From NCBI GenBank assembly GCA_945910005.1, contig OX246745.1, positions 13,133,706-13,197,705 on the forward strand: a DNA stretch of 64,000 nt. The letters run 5' to 3'. The position numbers and the translations under genes are program-made. Shown one piece after another: positions 24,601 through 38,700 of this stretch (position 1 is its first letter; each line of letters starts with the position of its first letter). The notes under the pieces are model-generated. The model worked only from the letters and a program-made list of their open reading frames with translations. It was not told the DNA's origin and searched no databases. This DNA comes from Isoperla grammatica (lineage: Eukaryota; Arthropoda; Insecta; Plecoptera; Perlodidae).

Positions 24601-27600
24601 AAGTCAAAGGAGTCCCGCAATGTTGCCTGCTACCCCATTGTGATCCCACTCGATGATCCAGTCTACTCCAAGACTGGGCAACATTGTATGAACTTCGTAC
24701 GAACCACTACCGATATCGACCAAGGATGCAATCCTGGATTCAAGCCAGCCGAGCAGGTAAGATTATTATTTTATATTGTGTAAAACAAGTGGTTTCATGT
24801 TTTTAGAACACGGCCTTTTACTTTTGATTATATTAGTATAGGCATTCTTTAAATCAGTTTGCTTTCAAAACAATACATGCCATCAACAATAGGACGTGTT
24901 TTGCTGACAATACAAAATAAATACAAAAAGCTATACATTTTATTCAAGGCCTGCTGAATTTTGAGTAGTGTCCACGAATGTCTTAGAATTCTCGGACTTT
25001 ATCATTAACGATAAGTGTTACACGGAACGGAAGTACTATAGTTGAAGCGCTTCAGCCCTTGATAAAAATGTTTGGTAATCGACAACATATCGCTCACTCA
25101 TACAGATCTCGATCGCCATCGTTGTCGATCTATATCTACCCCAAGTCACATTGTTACAGTGCAGTTGTCAGCTCCCTGAATTATGTCAGAAAGTAGCAAT
25201 AGCACATTTGTTTACTATAACTGTAGACACGGTTCTAAAATGAATATAAATACTTTATTGTCAATCATGCATTGTATGTCGTGAATTTTCTATCATAACC
25301 AATTTTAAAAAAGTTTATAGGAGCAATGTCGTTGGATCGATAGCAAACAGGTATTAGTGTGAAAAATGCTAGAATTGCTAAATGCCGAATTATTCATATA
25401 ATTTACAAAAATACTAGTCTAAACCAAGTGAAAAACTTGAGCAAGTAAATTACATATTCATACTTGTGGGTGTTTGTGTGTCATGAGTTGCTATTAGCCT
25501 ATTACAATTCATATTTGCTATAATATAAAATAGAATACATGCAAACAATTAACACTATGTTTTAGCGTTGGCCTATACATTTGTTTAAAAATGTAGCTAA
25601 GACATGCCTTCTGCAATAATAAAATAATAAGTAGGCCCTAAATGCGTCTTAATAGATTAGCTTACTGAGTATACGAAAAAAGGAATCGAAACCAATGGGC
25701 GTCTCAGGCGCGACTTTCTGCCGCTCGCAGCGCTAGCAGTACGTAAGGTCCAACTTGATCTTTGCACCTCTTTTAAATATAAATTATTCACTGTAGTAAT
25801 GTTTTACAAGGTTTTTGACAGAGAATACCTTTGTTATAGATACAAAACAAACATATTGTCGTTTGACAGTTAGACAGTTGACTAACGACAATATTTAACA
25901 TAGAATGAATTACAAAGTTGGACCTTTGAGGACAGGTGCTGCAACCTACTTCAGCTTTGACCTGAGACGCCCATTCAAACATTGTGCGTGTATCACTGAT
26001 AAATCTTAGTTTATAGTGCGAAAAAATTGCAATCGACCTTATCATCTCAACTCATTCGCCCAAAGTTGGCAAATGAACAAACCTTTATAGGCACCGAGAT
26101 TAGCCACTGATGGCGCCACTGATATGACAGGCAGCGCTCCTCGTGGCGCTCGCGAGCAACTCTTGACTGAACAAGTGGATGTCTTCCTAGGTAAAAAATG
26201 TCAAACTGTGATAATTATTTAATTAAATACGGCTTTAAAAAAAAATTTGCAGACTACGAATCCAATCAGTCTTTCTTAAAAGGAAACGCCTTATTTAAAG
26301 CAGGGCATGTTTAAGACTTGACTGAAGTTAAAACTGGCACATTTTCTCAAATAAATTCGAATGTTGTACGACAGACTTCTGTCAATTTACCGCCATATGA
26401 AGTCTGCATTGAGGTAACTTAAAACCTAAAAGTAAACAAGTTATAATTTTACAATGGAAATTATGTTCATAGTTGCTAACATTAATTTTAATAGGACGAT
26501 GTTTTTTTTAATGTTTTTATTTTTTATTTTTAACTTCATTCGTATGCCTAACAGCTGATGAATAGGCCTAGGCCTATGACAGAGAATGTAGTAAAAATGT
26601 GAAAACTGATATCAGATATGATGGCTAGGCCTAGGCCCCTACACGAGATGAAGAAGTACATATCAGGTAGGGCCTAGATAAGCTTAAAATGACAAAGGTG
26701 TACGTAAATATCATTTAAAAGGAGACCTGTCAGTGTCACCTAGACCACAGGTAGCGCCCACGCCCACTTCTCGTTCTGTCATACCACACAATTTGTTCGA
26801 ATTGAACTGGCAGGCCTAGGCTATATTCATGTATGACACACGTAAACCTTCATTGGCCTAGCCTATGCCTTAAGTAAACAATCAAGAATAATATTATTTT
26901 GTACATACCTATGAACATAAGAGGCTGTTGACTGCCTGTAACCACTTTTCTCGCCTGTCCGCCTCCCAAGGCCTGCCAGGACCCAGGAAAACTGTAAAAT
27001 ATCACTTCCTCCAAAGTGTTGGAAATGCGCTGTGCGCATCCTACAATGCAACACGATTTCCTAGAACGTCTACCACTTGTAGTAGCATCCATTATTTAAT
27101 CAAATTTAAATTACGTGTAAAATAAACAAGACATCACAATGTTATACTAACGCCATTTTAACCTGCGCCTAAATCTTTCTGTCAGGAGTAGCTAGATTTC
27201 ACCGCAAGTCAGCGCTGTAGGTACCATGGCTCGGCTGCATTCACAATACAGGCTAGGCTCGCTTCTCATGACACCTAGTGGCGCGCTCCCTCCGCAACGC
27301 GGCGGACAACTGTAGAACTTTTAACGTTGCATTGTCCCAATCTCGTTTTTTGCAGCACTTCATGGCTCATTTCGGGTACTTAAACGTTAAAATTTACCAC
27401 ATGGCTACGCTTATAACGTGGTTAATAGTAGTCCACGAAGTTTTATAAGGCAAGCGGGATAAATTGCGCCGCCATTCAATCTACTGAGTAGTGTGACAAA
27501 TGTTAGCAATGTAAGGTGCGGGTGTCACCCGGTACATAGGAGGTCGGCTGAAAAATGATTATTCTGTATAATGGTGGTGGGTTGAGAGTTCGACTTAACT

Positions 27601-28123
27601 CTCGTGTACATCAAACAACCAATGCAAAACTAAACTAATTTTTGGAAAGCCCGGCGAAAGCTGGGCACAAAATCTCTTGTGAAACTGTGGGGTTAGGATT
27701 GCTAATGCTAACCCGGGAACCTCAAGTAGGCTTACCCTTGGGAGTGTTAGAATCCTTGAATCCTTGATTAGGACAGGTTTCCTGTCAAAAATGTGTGAAG
27801 CCACACATTGTCAGAACATGTTTAAAATAAAACCATAGTCTTAAAAGTAAAAAGTGTTTGTTAAATTATTGCCAGTAACAACAATAAATTACTTTTTTAC
27901 TTCTCGTTTCTATTCTGTTGCATTATTTTGTCTTCACATGTAAATGTCTAAATATTATTATATTTAAATTGTATTGTGATGTTTTTTCTTTGGACCCGCT
28001 CCGCTGGTCTAACGCCGAATTATGCATCTCTAGGATGAATAATAATAATTAATATTATTTTAATATTATAGTAAAAAAAATTAAAATTGAAATAATAATA
28101 ATAACAATAATAATAGTAATAAT

Positions 28124-28205
<82 letters not shown>

Positions 28206-31200
28206 GTAATAATCCACATGGAAAACTTGACATTACATCCGTATTGTCCGTATAACATGTAAACACCGGCTTTGACCGAGATTGACGATTGTTTAATCTA
28301 GTATCGTGATTAGTGAAGTTAAGGTAGACACATGGAAATACATGACATTACGTCCGTATAACATGTTAACGCCAATTTTCACAGAGATTGTATTATTGTG
28401 ATACATCCAATAAAATAATAATTAAAAATAAAACAAACAAAATTAATAATAATTATAACAATAATAATAATAATGCAATATCAAGACCTGTCCCACCGAA
28501 GAATCAAACGATGATTGAATGATTGATAACAGTTTTTAAAAATATCTCATGGTTGCAACAATACAATCATACAAAGGCTACTATAATCAATCTCTATTTA
28601 TTGCAAGTATTGCCGAAAACCAAGAGCTTGCCAACCTTATGGCCACTACTCGATGAATAAATATGTACTTAATTCGTTCTATATTCCCGACTTAACCACG
28701 CCATTATTCAGCGAGTCTAAACATATAGCGAATCATTCTGCTACGCATTAGAGTGAATGGCCACTCATTAAAAATTCGATTAAAAACAACCTCAGTACTA
28801 ATGGCTATAATTTTATAAGGTTATATAACAATGAAATTGGTCCACTTCTGCTATTCAAATGAGATAGAAAGTCCGGCAAAAACTTAAATCCTTTGTGGTA
28901 GGTAGGACATAGAGTAAAAGCCATGTTAATGTCAGTCTCATTTCCGGTATATGCAAATAAAATACTTGATCAGCGCAGTGCTTAGGTTTCAAAATACTAT
29001 TTTGCTTAAGTGTTTGACACAGTCTTCGTCAACCCGATGAATAGATTAACTCTGTCAACAGCCGCCTCCAGTGGTGAAGTAGCAACTATTTCGCTAACCA
29101 AATATGTCTTAGCTGTGGGTGCAAATTCCCCACAAGCAAGGACACACATGCACTTCGCATAATGTGTTTATTTTACATTTGAACCAAGGTTTTTAAGGAA
29201 CGCACTTCACGTTGATTTCTCGACCGAAAGCTAGTCATGGCCGTCCGCGATGGTTCATGCGTTAGGGCTCCCGAACAACAATTTTTGTTAAATTAATTTA
29301 AAATAAATTTTAATGTGTTTAACTTTTTTAATTTAAAATTTAAATTAAAAATTTTAATTTTTAATTTACGTGACAGAGAAACATTCATAAGAGCTTTGAG
29401 TTCTATAGGAAATGACATGAGCTATTTTGTTTTACTTGGTAATAATTTTGAATAATTTTTCAAGCAATAATAACCGGCAGAAATCCCGCGTTCCGCAAAA
29501 TAGGAAGACATAAGCCCTGAATCCCGTAGGTTAATTCGAGATCTTCTATCGACGGGTACGAAACCAACCCAGATACCGAAATAGCGGAGACCCAAGGCCG
29601 AAGAGACCAGCTTTACATACAGTAGACAATACAATAGAATAGAATAGAGAAGAAGAGAGAATAGAGGAGAAGAAGAAGAAGAGAGAATAGAATAGAAATA
29701 CATGATGGTGTTCAATGTTCATTTTGGTAGTACATCTTTTATTGCAAAATATACTTACGAGTTACATAATCGTGGTGAAGTGAATTCAATCATGCAACAA
29801 TAGAATATTTTCTGACCACGCCAACAAAGACTTCGTCAAGGTGCTCAATTAAATCATTTCACAAATCTATTCAAGGCTTGCCATCTTTTCACGAGTTCTC
29901 AGACTCTGATTGCCCATTGTGGTTCGAGAAATTAACGGAAATGGTGTTTTAATTATTTCATCTCTCGATCGAGATAATACCTAGCGCTTGAAAGCGCATT
30001 CAGTTGCATTGCCACCCTTTTAAACATCCACCACTATCGTTTACATGATAGCATTGCAGGTCAAAGTAGAAATATAATAGAATTGTCAATCTATTTTACC
30101 TCCAATTATTAATTCCAGACTGTACTTCAAACATTCTAGTTAAGTTGTGATTTCATTCAAAGGAGTTTGCGGGAATCAGACCTTAAAAAGCGAGATTTTT
30201 TTTCGTTTTAATGATACCTTGTGAGTGAGCTAAACCTCACGGAAACCGTCGGTTAGGGTTACCGGCAGCCGCTATCGAACCGGCGACCTCCCGAATTAGC
30301 CTTACTGCTGAACAATCTCTATCGGTAAATCCCAAAATAAAAACACAATTTGTACCAGCACGCCTGCAACGCCAGATGGCGAATACCAAGTGAAAGCAGT
30401 AAAAACACTTTTCGTTGCAATCTTTCCATTTAGAAATAAGATTACTTTTATAATGGAATTGGATTTGGATGATGAGATCAGAATAAGTAGATCAACATCG
30501 GCAATGGAAATTTGTTCCGTAATGTCGAAGCTGTAATTGCACAGTGTAAAGATAGTCAAACAGTACGGAAATTAGACCAATTTTTTTTGCAATAAACTAA
30601 TGCGCGCGTCGATCTAATTTCATAACGGTCATCGAGTTGACTGTGTTGCTTACCTAAGCCACTACTTGTTTCTAGATTGTGTCGCTTACCTCGATACTTA
30701 TTCCCAGATTATGTTGCTAAACTAACCTATTACCACAAGTAACAAATGTGTTATCTGTGCTACTACAATTAAGTTCCCAGATTGTGTCGTCAATCTAACT
30801 CAATACTTGTGCCCAGATTGTGTCGCTAATCTAACCCACTACTTGTTAGATTGTGTAGCTAATCTAACTCAATACTTGTTCCCAGATTGTGTCACTCAAT
30901 ACCTTATTTGTTCCAAGATTATCACTCAATACTTGTGCCCAGATTGTGTCGCTAACCTCGCTCAATACCTGTTCCCAGATTGTGTCTCTAAACTAACTCG
31001 ATACTTGTTCCCAGATTGTGTCGCTAACCTCACTCAATACTTGTTCCCAGATTGGTCGCTAACCTAACTCAATACTTGCTCCCAGATTGTGTTGCTAACC
31101 TAACTCAATACTTGTTCCCAGATTGTGTCGCTAAACTAACTCAATACTTGTTCCCAGATTGTGTTGCTAACCTCACTCAATACTTGTTCTCAGATTGTGT

Positions 31201-34200
31201 CGCTAATCTCACTCAATACTTGTTCTCAGATTGTGTCGCTAACCTAACTCAATACTTGTTCCCAGATTGTGTCTGTATCGCACTACTTGGACTTGTCACT
31301 CGTCTACGGACCGAACCAGCAAATGGCCGATGGACTGCGCGAATTCCGAGGGGGTCGTCTTATGACAGAGTATCGACAGGGAAGGCCTTTCCCTCCTCCA
31401 GCTGCAAACAAGTCAGCTGCTTGCGATCAGGTTGAGGAAACAGAGCCTTGCTACCAAACAGGTGAGCTGGTTGACAAGATTGGTACTTGTAGACCTACTT
31501 TGATAAAATCTCTATACTTGTCGCTAATTTCGTGAAACACCGGGGTTTTTGCTACCCTTCTTGAAAATGTCTAGAAACCTGTGAAACCAAAATGAACGTT
31601 TGTTTTGTTTTAAATTAATATTATAGGCATGCATACTAGAAATAAATTTGATTTCACATAGCCTATAAATCTATTCTATCAGTACAATAATCTGTAACGA
31701 AGAGTTATTTATTTCATTTGGTTGATTTCTCATACGGGCTTTAGTGACATTATGACACGTTTTCCCCACCATAAATATTTCGTTGCCAGTCATCGAAATG
31801 AAATATTTTTGTTATCAGACAGTTAACTCTTATCTAGTAACTAATTAAAACACGTGTGCACCTACCCTATTCATTGTTTACAACTGAACCATCACTGTAC
31901 ACAATGTAAACATTCGAGATTTCAACGAACTATGCCTAACAAATTTCAAATATCCCGCCGAACTTCTGATTAAAATCGATACAAATAATGTCTGTAATTT
32001 TGCACAACAATGGGAAATCTCAGTTATCGATGAAATCACGATGTCTTCGTTTGTGTGTCAAGAGTTCACGTATTTGAAAACGAATCAATACTCCGATTAA
32101 GATGTAGTTTCAAACTCACGAAATGATCTCGGAAACCCGGTCGAGCTAACGATTTCAAGGCTTGCTGGTCCAGGGTACGGCGGGGGGGGGGGGGGGGGAT
32201 TGAAAGTGAAATTGCGCTATTGTCTGTGCCTAATCGCACTCTTTACCGTAACTATCCGTAACCATCTCGCCGCGGGCCAAAGGAATCATAGAACGTGATC
32301 TTCCAGCAATATTTGACTCAAGTTTGTGTTATTTCAAGTACGTGAAATGTCTTTAGTAAAATATGTAAATAGAGTCCAATGGGTCACGAGATCGAGTAGA
32401 TTTGTATTAACCTAAAACTATGTGTAATGCATTGGTTTCATAAGTGTGCTTTCGCTTCAAGTCGTTCAGGGACGTTCATATCATAAGTAATTCCTGTAGC
32501 CTAATCCAGTACACTCTGTAATCGGATTTAGTTAGGTACCCTCAAGGAGAACTTAAACGCGGAAATAACTGTATGTGACGATTTATGGAACGAAAGTTGA
32601 GACACAAAGCTATATTTAAAGTTCATGGACATAATTACTTACTAGTACAATAATAATCATTTTTCGTAGGAACTGTGATAGGGTGCACACCAGCTTTACC
32701 TGATGTGCGGCCCTCTTCAGGTGACTATTACTAGGTATGTTAGGGTTTTTGGATAATTAGGATGGAATGTCCGAGGGCTCTTAGTAGAACTCAATCCCAG
32801 CATTGGCCTTTACGACTGAGGAAAATCTCGGAAAAACCTTCAGTCGGGACTGCCGGTGGCCGGAATCGAACCGGCGACCTCCCGAATTAGAGTATCGCGT
32901 CTGAGCCACCTCTATCGGTGCCAAGACTGAATAAACAACTGAACTGAACTGAACTGAACTGATGATGATGATGATGATAATATGTTTGCTTTGCTCTCCT
33001 AATTTGGAAACCATACTAAAGTTGTCTCAAGACTAGCTTACACAATGCTTTCGTCACAGACAACGGGCTCATAGCCTATCAGCGATCGGTATTTGCGTAG
33101 GTGAGTCTCGGACGGTTCGCTGGTTGTCTGCCTCGTCTGTGACGAAAGCATATGTAAGGTAGTCTTGGGACAACTATAATCAAGACGATAAGGGATGGAT
33201 GACGAATGAAGACGACAAATCGTCACATGATCCATACCGCATCCAGGATTCGAATTTCGAACCATGTCTTTTCAGATGAACAACTGATGATGAAACATGT
33301 CCACTACTCTGGAGTATGAGCAAGTGTATGAGTGTTGAATACAAGACTTGTTGTTTCTTAGGTGACGCCCGAGCCAATCAGAACCCACAGCTCACCATCT
33401 TCCAGATCATTCTGCTTCGTGAGCACAACCGAGTAGCCAACGCGCTGGAGAAGATCAACCCTCACTGGAGCGACGAGACTATCTTCCAGGAAGCCAGACG
33501 CATCTGTATCGCGGAACACCAACACATCACATACTACGAGTGGTTGCCCATCTTCCTTGGTGAGCGCTGAGCACACTGCGTGGGCTTTATGCTTTTATGG
33601 CAGAACCGGAACTAGGGACGCTGGGTTTTCCAAATTCCGAGGGGGGATCAATTTCGCGGAAAAGGGACCAAGCACGGGGGATTTGGGGGGCTCAGCCCCC
33701 CATTGATAGCACCGCAGGCGAAATTCTTTAAACCCCGTTTTTAGAGTGTGTTTGGTGCGTTCTAGAAAAAAGTGCCGTGAAAACAATGCCAAAATAATGT
33801 ATATAAAATATATTTATACATGATAATGCCGAAGTACATTATTTTAAACACTTTCAAAGCATCCAAGATAAAAATAGAATCATAATCATAACAAAATTTA
33901 AAAAACTTTTTTTGAAAATTGAGACCTCAAAATGATAAATATATATATATATATATAGGTCTAATTTTTCTTTTAGTCAGAATATTTGCTTGGGTGCTTC
34001 AGCCCCTGAGCACCCACCGGCGCCCCTGACCGGAACCCATCATAACAGACTCTTGGCCCGGTAACTCGTGATGGTAATTGGCTGCATGTATATTCACCCA
34101 GCCTGCGCAACTCCCGATTTCGGTCTGTTAAAATGTCTTTAAATTGTCTCAAATGTAAATCAAAATATATCATCCTGTAGAGAATTTAGGGTTCGTTCTT

Positions 34201-35710
34201 ATGAATGTTTCTTTGTTCCAATCAATATTTCCGTTTTTCATATGTTCTTAATTACATTTTGATATGTGATGTTGCTGGACACTTTTCACACCTGGAAATA
34301 TTTATTGGAATAAGGAACCATTAATAAGAATAGACATTACATTCTCTATAGGATGACATGTTTTGATTTTCTTTTGGGACAATTTAAAGCCATTTTAAAT
34401 GAACATACAGACTGGTTGGTACCTTCCAGCTAGAGGAGCCCCAGTCAGCGTAAACCTGTATAATCTTGACTTGTCCATCATACTATTCGATCCATTCAGC
34501 AGGATTGAGCATAAAACCTGTGTGATGAGAGTAAGACACACATATTGTCATCACGAAAGAGTTTCTTGTTTTGGATTTCAGGATGGGAGAACTCGAGACG
34601 CCACGGCCTCATCTACGATACCCCTCACTACACGGGAGACTACAACGCTAAAGTAGACCCTTCTGTTCTAAATGGTCACGCGACTGCCGCCTTCAGATAC
34701 TTCCACACCAACATCCAAGGATTCCTGCAGTAAGTTGTTCAATTCGTTCAACTTCACTGTTTACTTTCTAGAGTCTATAAGTCATGCCTATAACGGTCAG
34801 TTATCCTATTGTTGAATTACATTCAGTGATTAATCAAATTAAATTTATTAAAACTTATACATTTTATTCAGGAATGTCTCTCTTCTTTTCAATTGATATT
34901 ACTGGAATAGTATTTGGATGCAATTACAAATAAAAACATGTGAAGAACTAGACAGAAATGTCCCGAATCTCGGGTTTGAACGAACCCGGATAAGACATTT
35001 AAAATATCAGAATCTTGAAGAAGTTTGTGTTATTATCGATTCAAGTATCCTCAATCTCTCCAGACTTTCCAAAAAAATATGGACTTTTTTTAGTGGAAAA
35101 TATGTTTCAAACAAGCGTTTGCTTTTAGATAATTCAGTTCTAGTTTATATTATAAAGTTCTAGATAGATATTGTACATTTCCTAATCACACTTAAAAATT
35201 TAAAAAGATTAACCATTTAGGTGATGTGATTTGTAAAGGTGTTCTTGTATTTCAGTTTGATCAACGAGCATCGCCAAGGGTACAACTCTCTCCGACTAAG
35301 CGACCACTTCAACAGACCTGAGATTATCGAGCACGGTGACAACTTTGACGAGCTGATTAGAGGAATGGCTACACAGAGTCAGCAAACCACTGACCAGTAC
35401 TTCACGAGCGAGGTACGTTAGGCTGGTGTCACACTATGCGTTGCTGACGCTCCGCGGTTGGCCTCTACCTGTCACACTATACTGCGGTAGCAGGATAGCA
35501 CGTTGATTAAAATCCGAAGAATGCCAGATAAAATTAAGTAAGAACACGTGGCTCTGTGCATGGGTGTCCGCAGGGGTGGCAAGGGGGCACTTAGCGCTGT
35601 GCTCATAAAAACACGAATTTAATTTAAATTTAACCATGTTTAGATTAAGTTTTATCTATTCTGAAAAATTTTGGGAAATGTTCCATTTTAAAATAAAACA
35701 AATAATGATG

Positions 35711-35767
<57 letters not shown>

Positions 35768-38700
35768 GTAAAAATAATAATTAATAATAATAATAATAGC
35801 AGATAAACATTTAAACGTGTTCTGACTACACAGATATTTGATAGGAACCCTGTCCTAAGCAAGGATTCGAGGATTATAATTTATAACACTCCCAAGGGTA
35901 AGCCTACTTGAGGTTCCCGGGTTAGCATTAGCAATCCTAACCCCACAGTTTCACCAGAGATTCTGCGCCCAGCTTTCGCCGGGCAATCCAAAAATTGGGT
36001 TATCATGGTACTGCTGGTAAGGAGCCACGAGGCACCCTACCAGGCTGACCCAACATACATAAGGAAAATTAGTTATTCAGCCGACGTCCTATGTACCGGG
36101 TGACACCCGCACCATACATTGCTAACATTTGTCACACTACTCAGTAGATTGAATGGCGGCGCAATTTATCCCGCTTGCTTATAAAACTTCGTGTACTATG
36201 ATTAAGCACGTTACAAGCGTAGCCATGTGGTAAATTTTACCGCTTAAGTACCCGAAATGAGCCGTAAAATGCTGTAAAAACCGAGATTGGGGCAACGCAA
36301 CATAAAAAGTTCTACAGTTCACCGCGTTGCGGAGAGAGCGCGCCACCAGGTGTCATCAGAGGCGAGCCTAGCCTGTATTTCTATAAAGGTTTGTTCATTT
36401 GCCGACTTTGGTAGAATGAGTTACAATTGTTACGCACTAGACATGTATCAGTGCTACACGCACAATATTTGAATGAGTTTCGATTTCCTTTTTCGTAATC
36501 ATGCAGTAGGCTAATCTATCAAGACGCATTTAGAGCCTACTTATTGTTTATTATTGCAGAAGGCATGTCATTTTTGCATTGCATTTCATTTTATTAGCAG
36601 TCTTAGAAATTACATAACATACAATAAAATAGCCTAGTCTTAGCTACATGTTTAAACATATCTATAGGCCTACGCTAAAAAATAGTGTTAATTGTTTTTA
36701 TGTATTCTACATTCTTTTCAATCGCAATATTATTTATGTAATGTAACAAGCTATAGCAACACACAGAAACGCCCGCAAGTATGAATGTATAATTTACTTG
36801 TTTTCACATGGTTCGGACGAGTATTTGTGTAAATTATAAGGAAAACTCGGCATTTAGCAATTCAAGCATTTTTCACATAATACCCGTTTGTTATCCATCC
36901 AACGACATTGCTTCTACAAACTTCATTAAAATTGGTTCTTATAGACAATTTACGACAGACAGTGCATGATAAATCACAGTATTCGTGTTTAACTAGGGTG
37001 CAACTGCTTGCAGTTGTCCCGAAACAACCTTATACCGACGCGTCCATCATAAACGAGAGTTTCGTGGCCAATCAGCGATCGGTTTGAGATTGCGGCTGAC
37101 CGGTTGGCTACGATTCACTTATCTAAAACGAAAGCATCTGTAAGTTTGTTTTGGGAGAAGGACATTATACTTGTTTGGCCAAAACACGACAGCAATTCCA
37201 CGTGTGACTTTATGACCACGGTTACTTATGACGACGGAAAAACGATGCCTCGCATGGGCACCGACAAGAGGGGGGGGGGGGGGGGGCGAGGGGGTACTGG
37301 TCCCCCCCCCCGGGTTGACCTTCACATACCTGTTGAAGCCTCAATGAAAATTGTGCATGCCGCATTATTTACCAATACGAGTAAATTCTGCTAGTAATTG
37401 CTGGTGTCCAGCCACCTTAATTAGCATAAGTATAAACATTAGCATAAGTAGTGTAGATTATTAAACCAATCTCAAATAAAATGCAAGACCTTCATAATGT
37501 GTTTGTTATCCACAAGGAACATACTAAAATGTGGTAAGTTCTCGGTTCTCCAGTTGTTGTTTTTTTTTTCTCGGAACTTTACTTTAGTCAGGCATTGTTT
37601 ATTGTTATTCAGTTGTGCAGGACAGTGGTGCATGTTACATGGTAAACAGTCCAGAAGTGTCAGGCTCGTTGTGACTGTCTGCTACTTGAACTAGCTGTTG
37701 TGTTTGTTTGTGTTTTCCTTCTCTCTTGCTTGTGTATGTGTGTGTGTGTGTGTGCGTGCGTTTATTCAAAACTGAGAATTGACTTCATTGTCAAGCGCAA
37801 GGCATTGATTTTAACAATTTATTCCTTTTTTATCTTAGAATCTGTTGTATACATTTTTAAAAGTAAACATAGATACCAAACAAATGTGGAACATAATAAC
37901 CACACACACTTAACAAGATCTCGTTACAAGCTAGCCATACCTGAGCACAAATCTGCGTTAGTTGAGAAAGCTGTTCATTATTATATAGGTCTAAGGTTTT
38001 ATTATTGTCTACCAGAAAATGTGTGTTATTTATATCTACCAGTAAGATATTTCGTTTTAGGGCAAAAGCTATTTTGCTAAACAATAATTGTCTTTATGAT
38101 TGGGATAAATTTTTTAACTTAAATACTAACCTAGATTTAGTTGATTAATTGTGAACAGTATTATATTATTAAATTAACCTGCAACCATTGGCTATGTAAA
38201 ATATCACGTGTTTAATTCTTTGTCAAACAGTTTGTGATCTATTTGCAATAAATAAATAAAATATTAAATATTGGTGAACCAGTTCACTTGTCGGCGTTGT
38301 GGCCACTGGTTTGGCATACGTTACGTTGGGTTTTGTAACTTCGCGTATCACCCACTCATCGTCTCGATTAGCCTCGTCGCCTAAATGATACGTTTAAATT
38401 ATGATGCCCAGATATTACCAAGAAACACATATAGATTAATTATTATTATGTACAATTATTAATATGGTTGCTATTATAATTACGTACTCCTTACATTTGT
38501 TGGTTTCGTTTGCGACTTAGTAAAGTCGTTCTGCAGTAACTTTGTGAATGCTGACGTGGACGTCATAGTTGAATGAGGCATTGGCCAACCAAATGCCAGT
38601 ATTTGAAGAAGACGGCCGCTGATTGGCTCCGACTCACTCATCTATGAGGTCAGCTTTCACAAGGTTGCTGTGGTATGAAATGATAGAACGAACAAATCTA

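Noticed and set aside
28020..28258. Poly-Tyr and poly-Ile proteins
   Set aside because: Translation of an AAT microsatellite.
30807..31435. Repetitive protein with [12 protein letters not shown] units
   Set aside because: A frame through the 36-bp acceptor array. The real exon 6 is read in another frame and joins in phase with exon 5.
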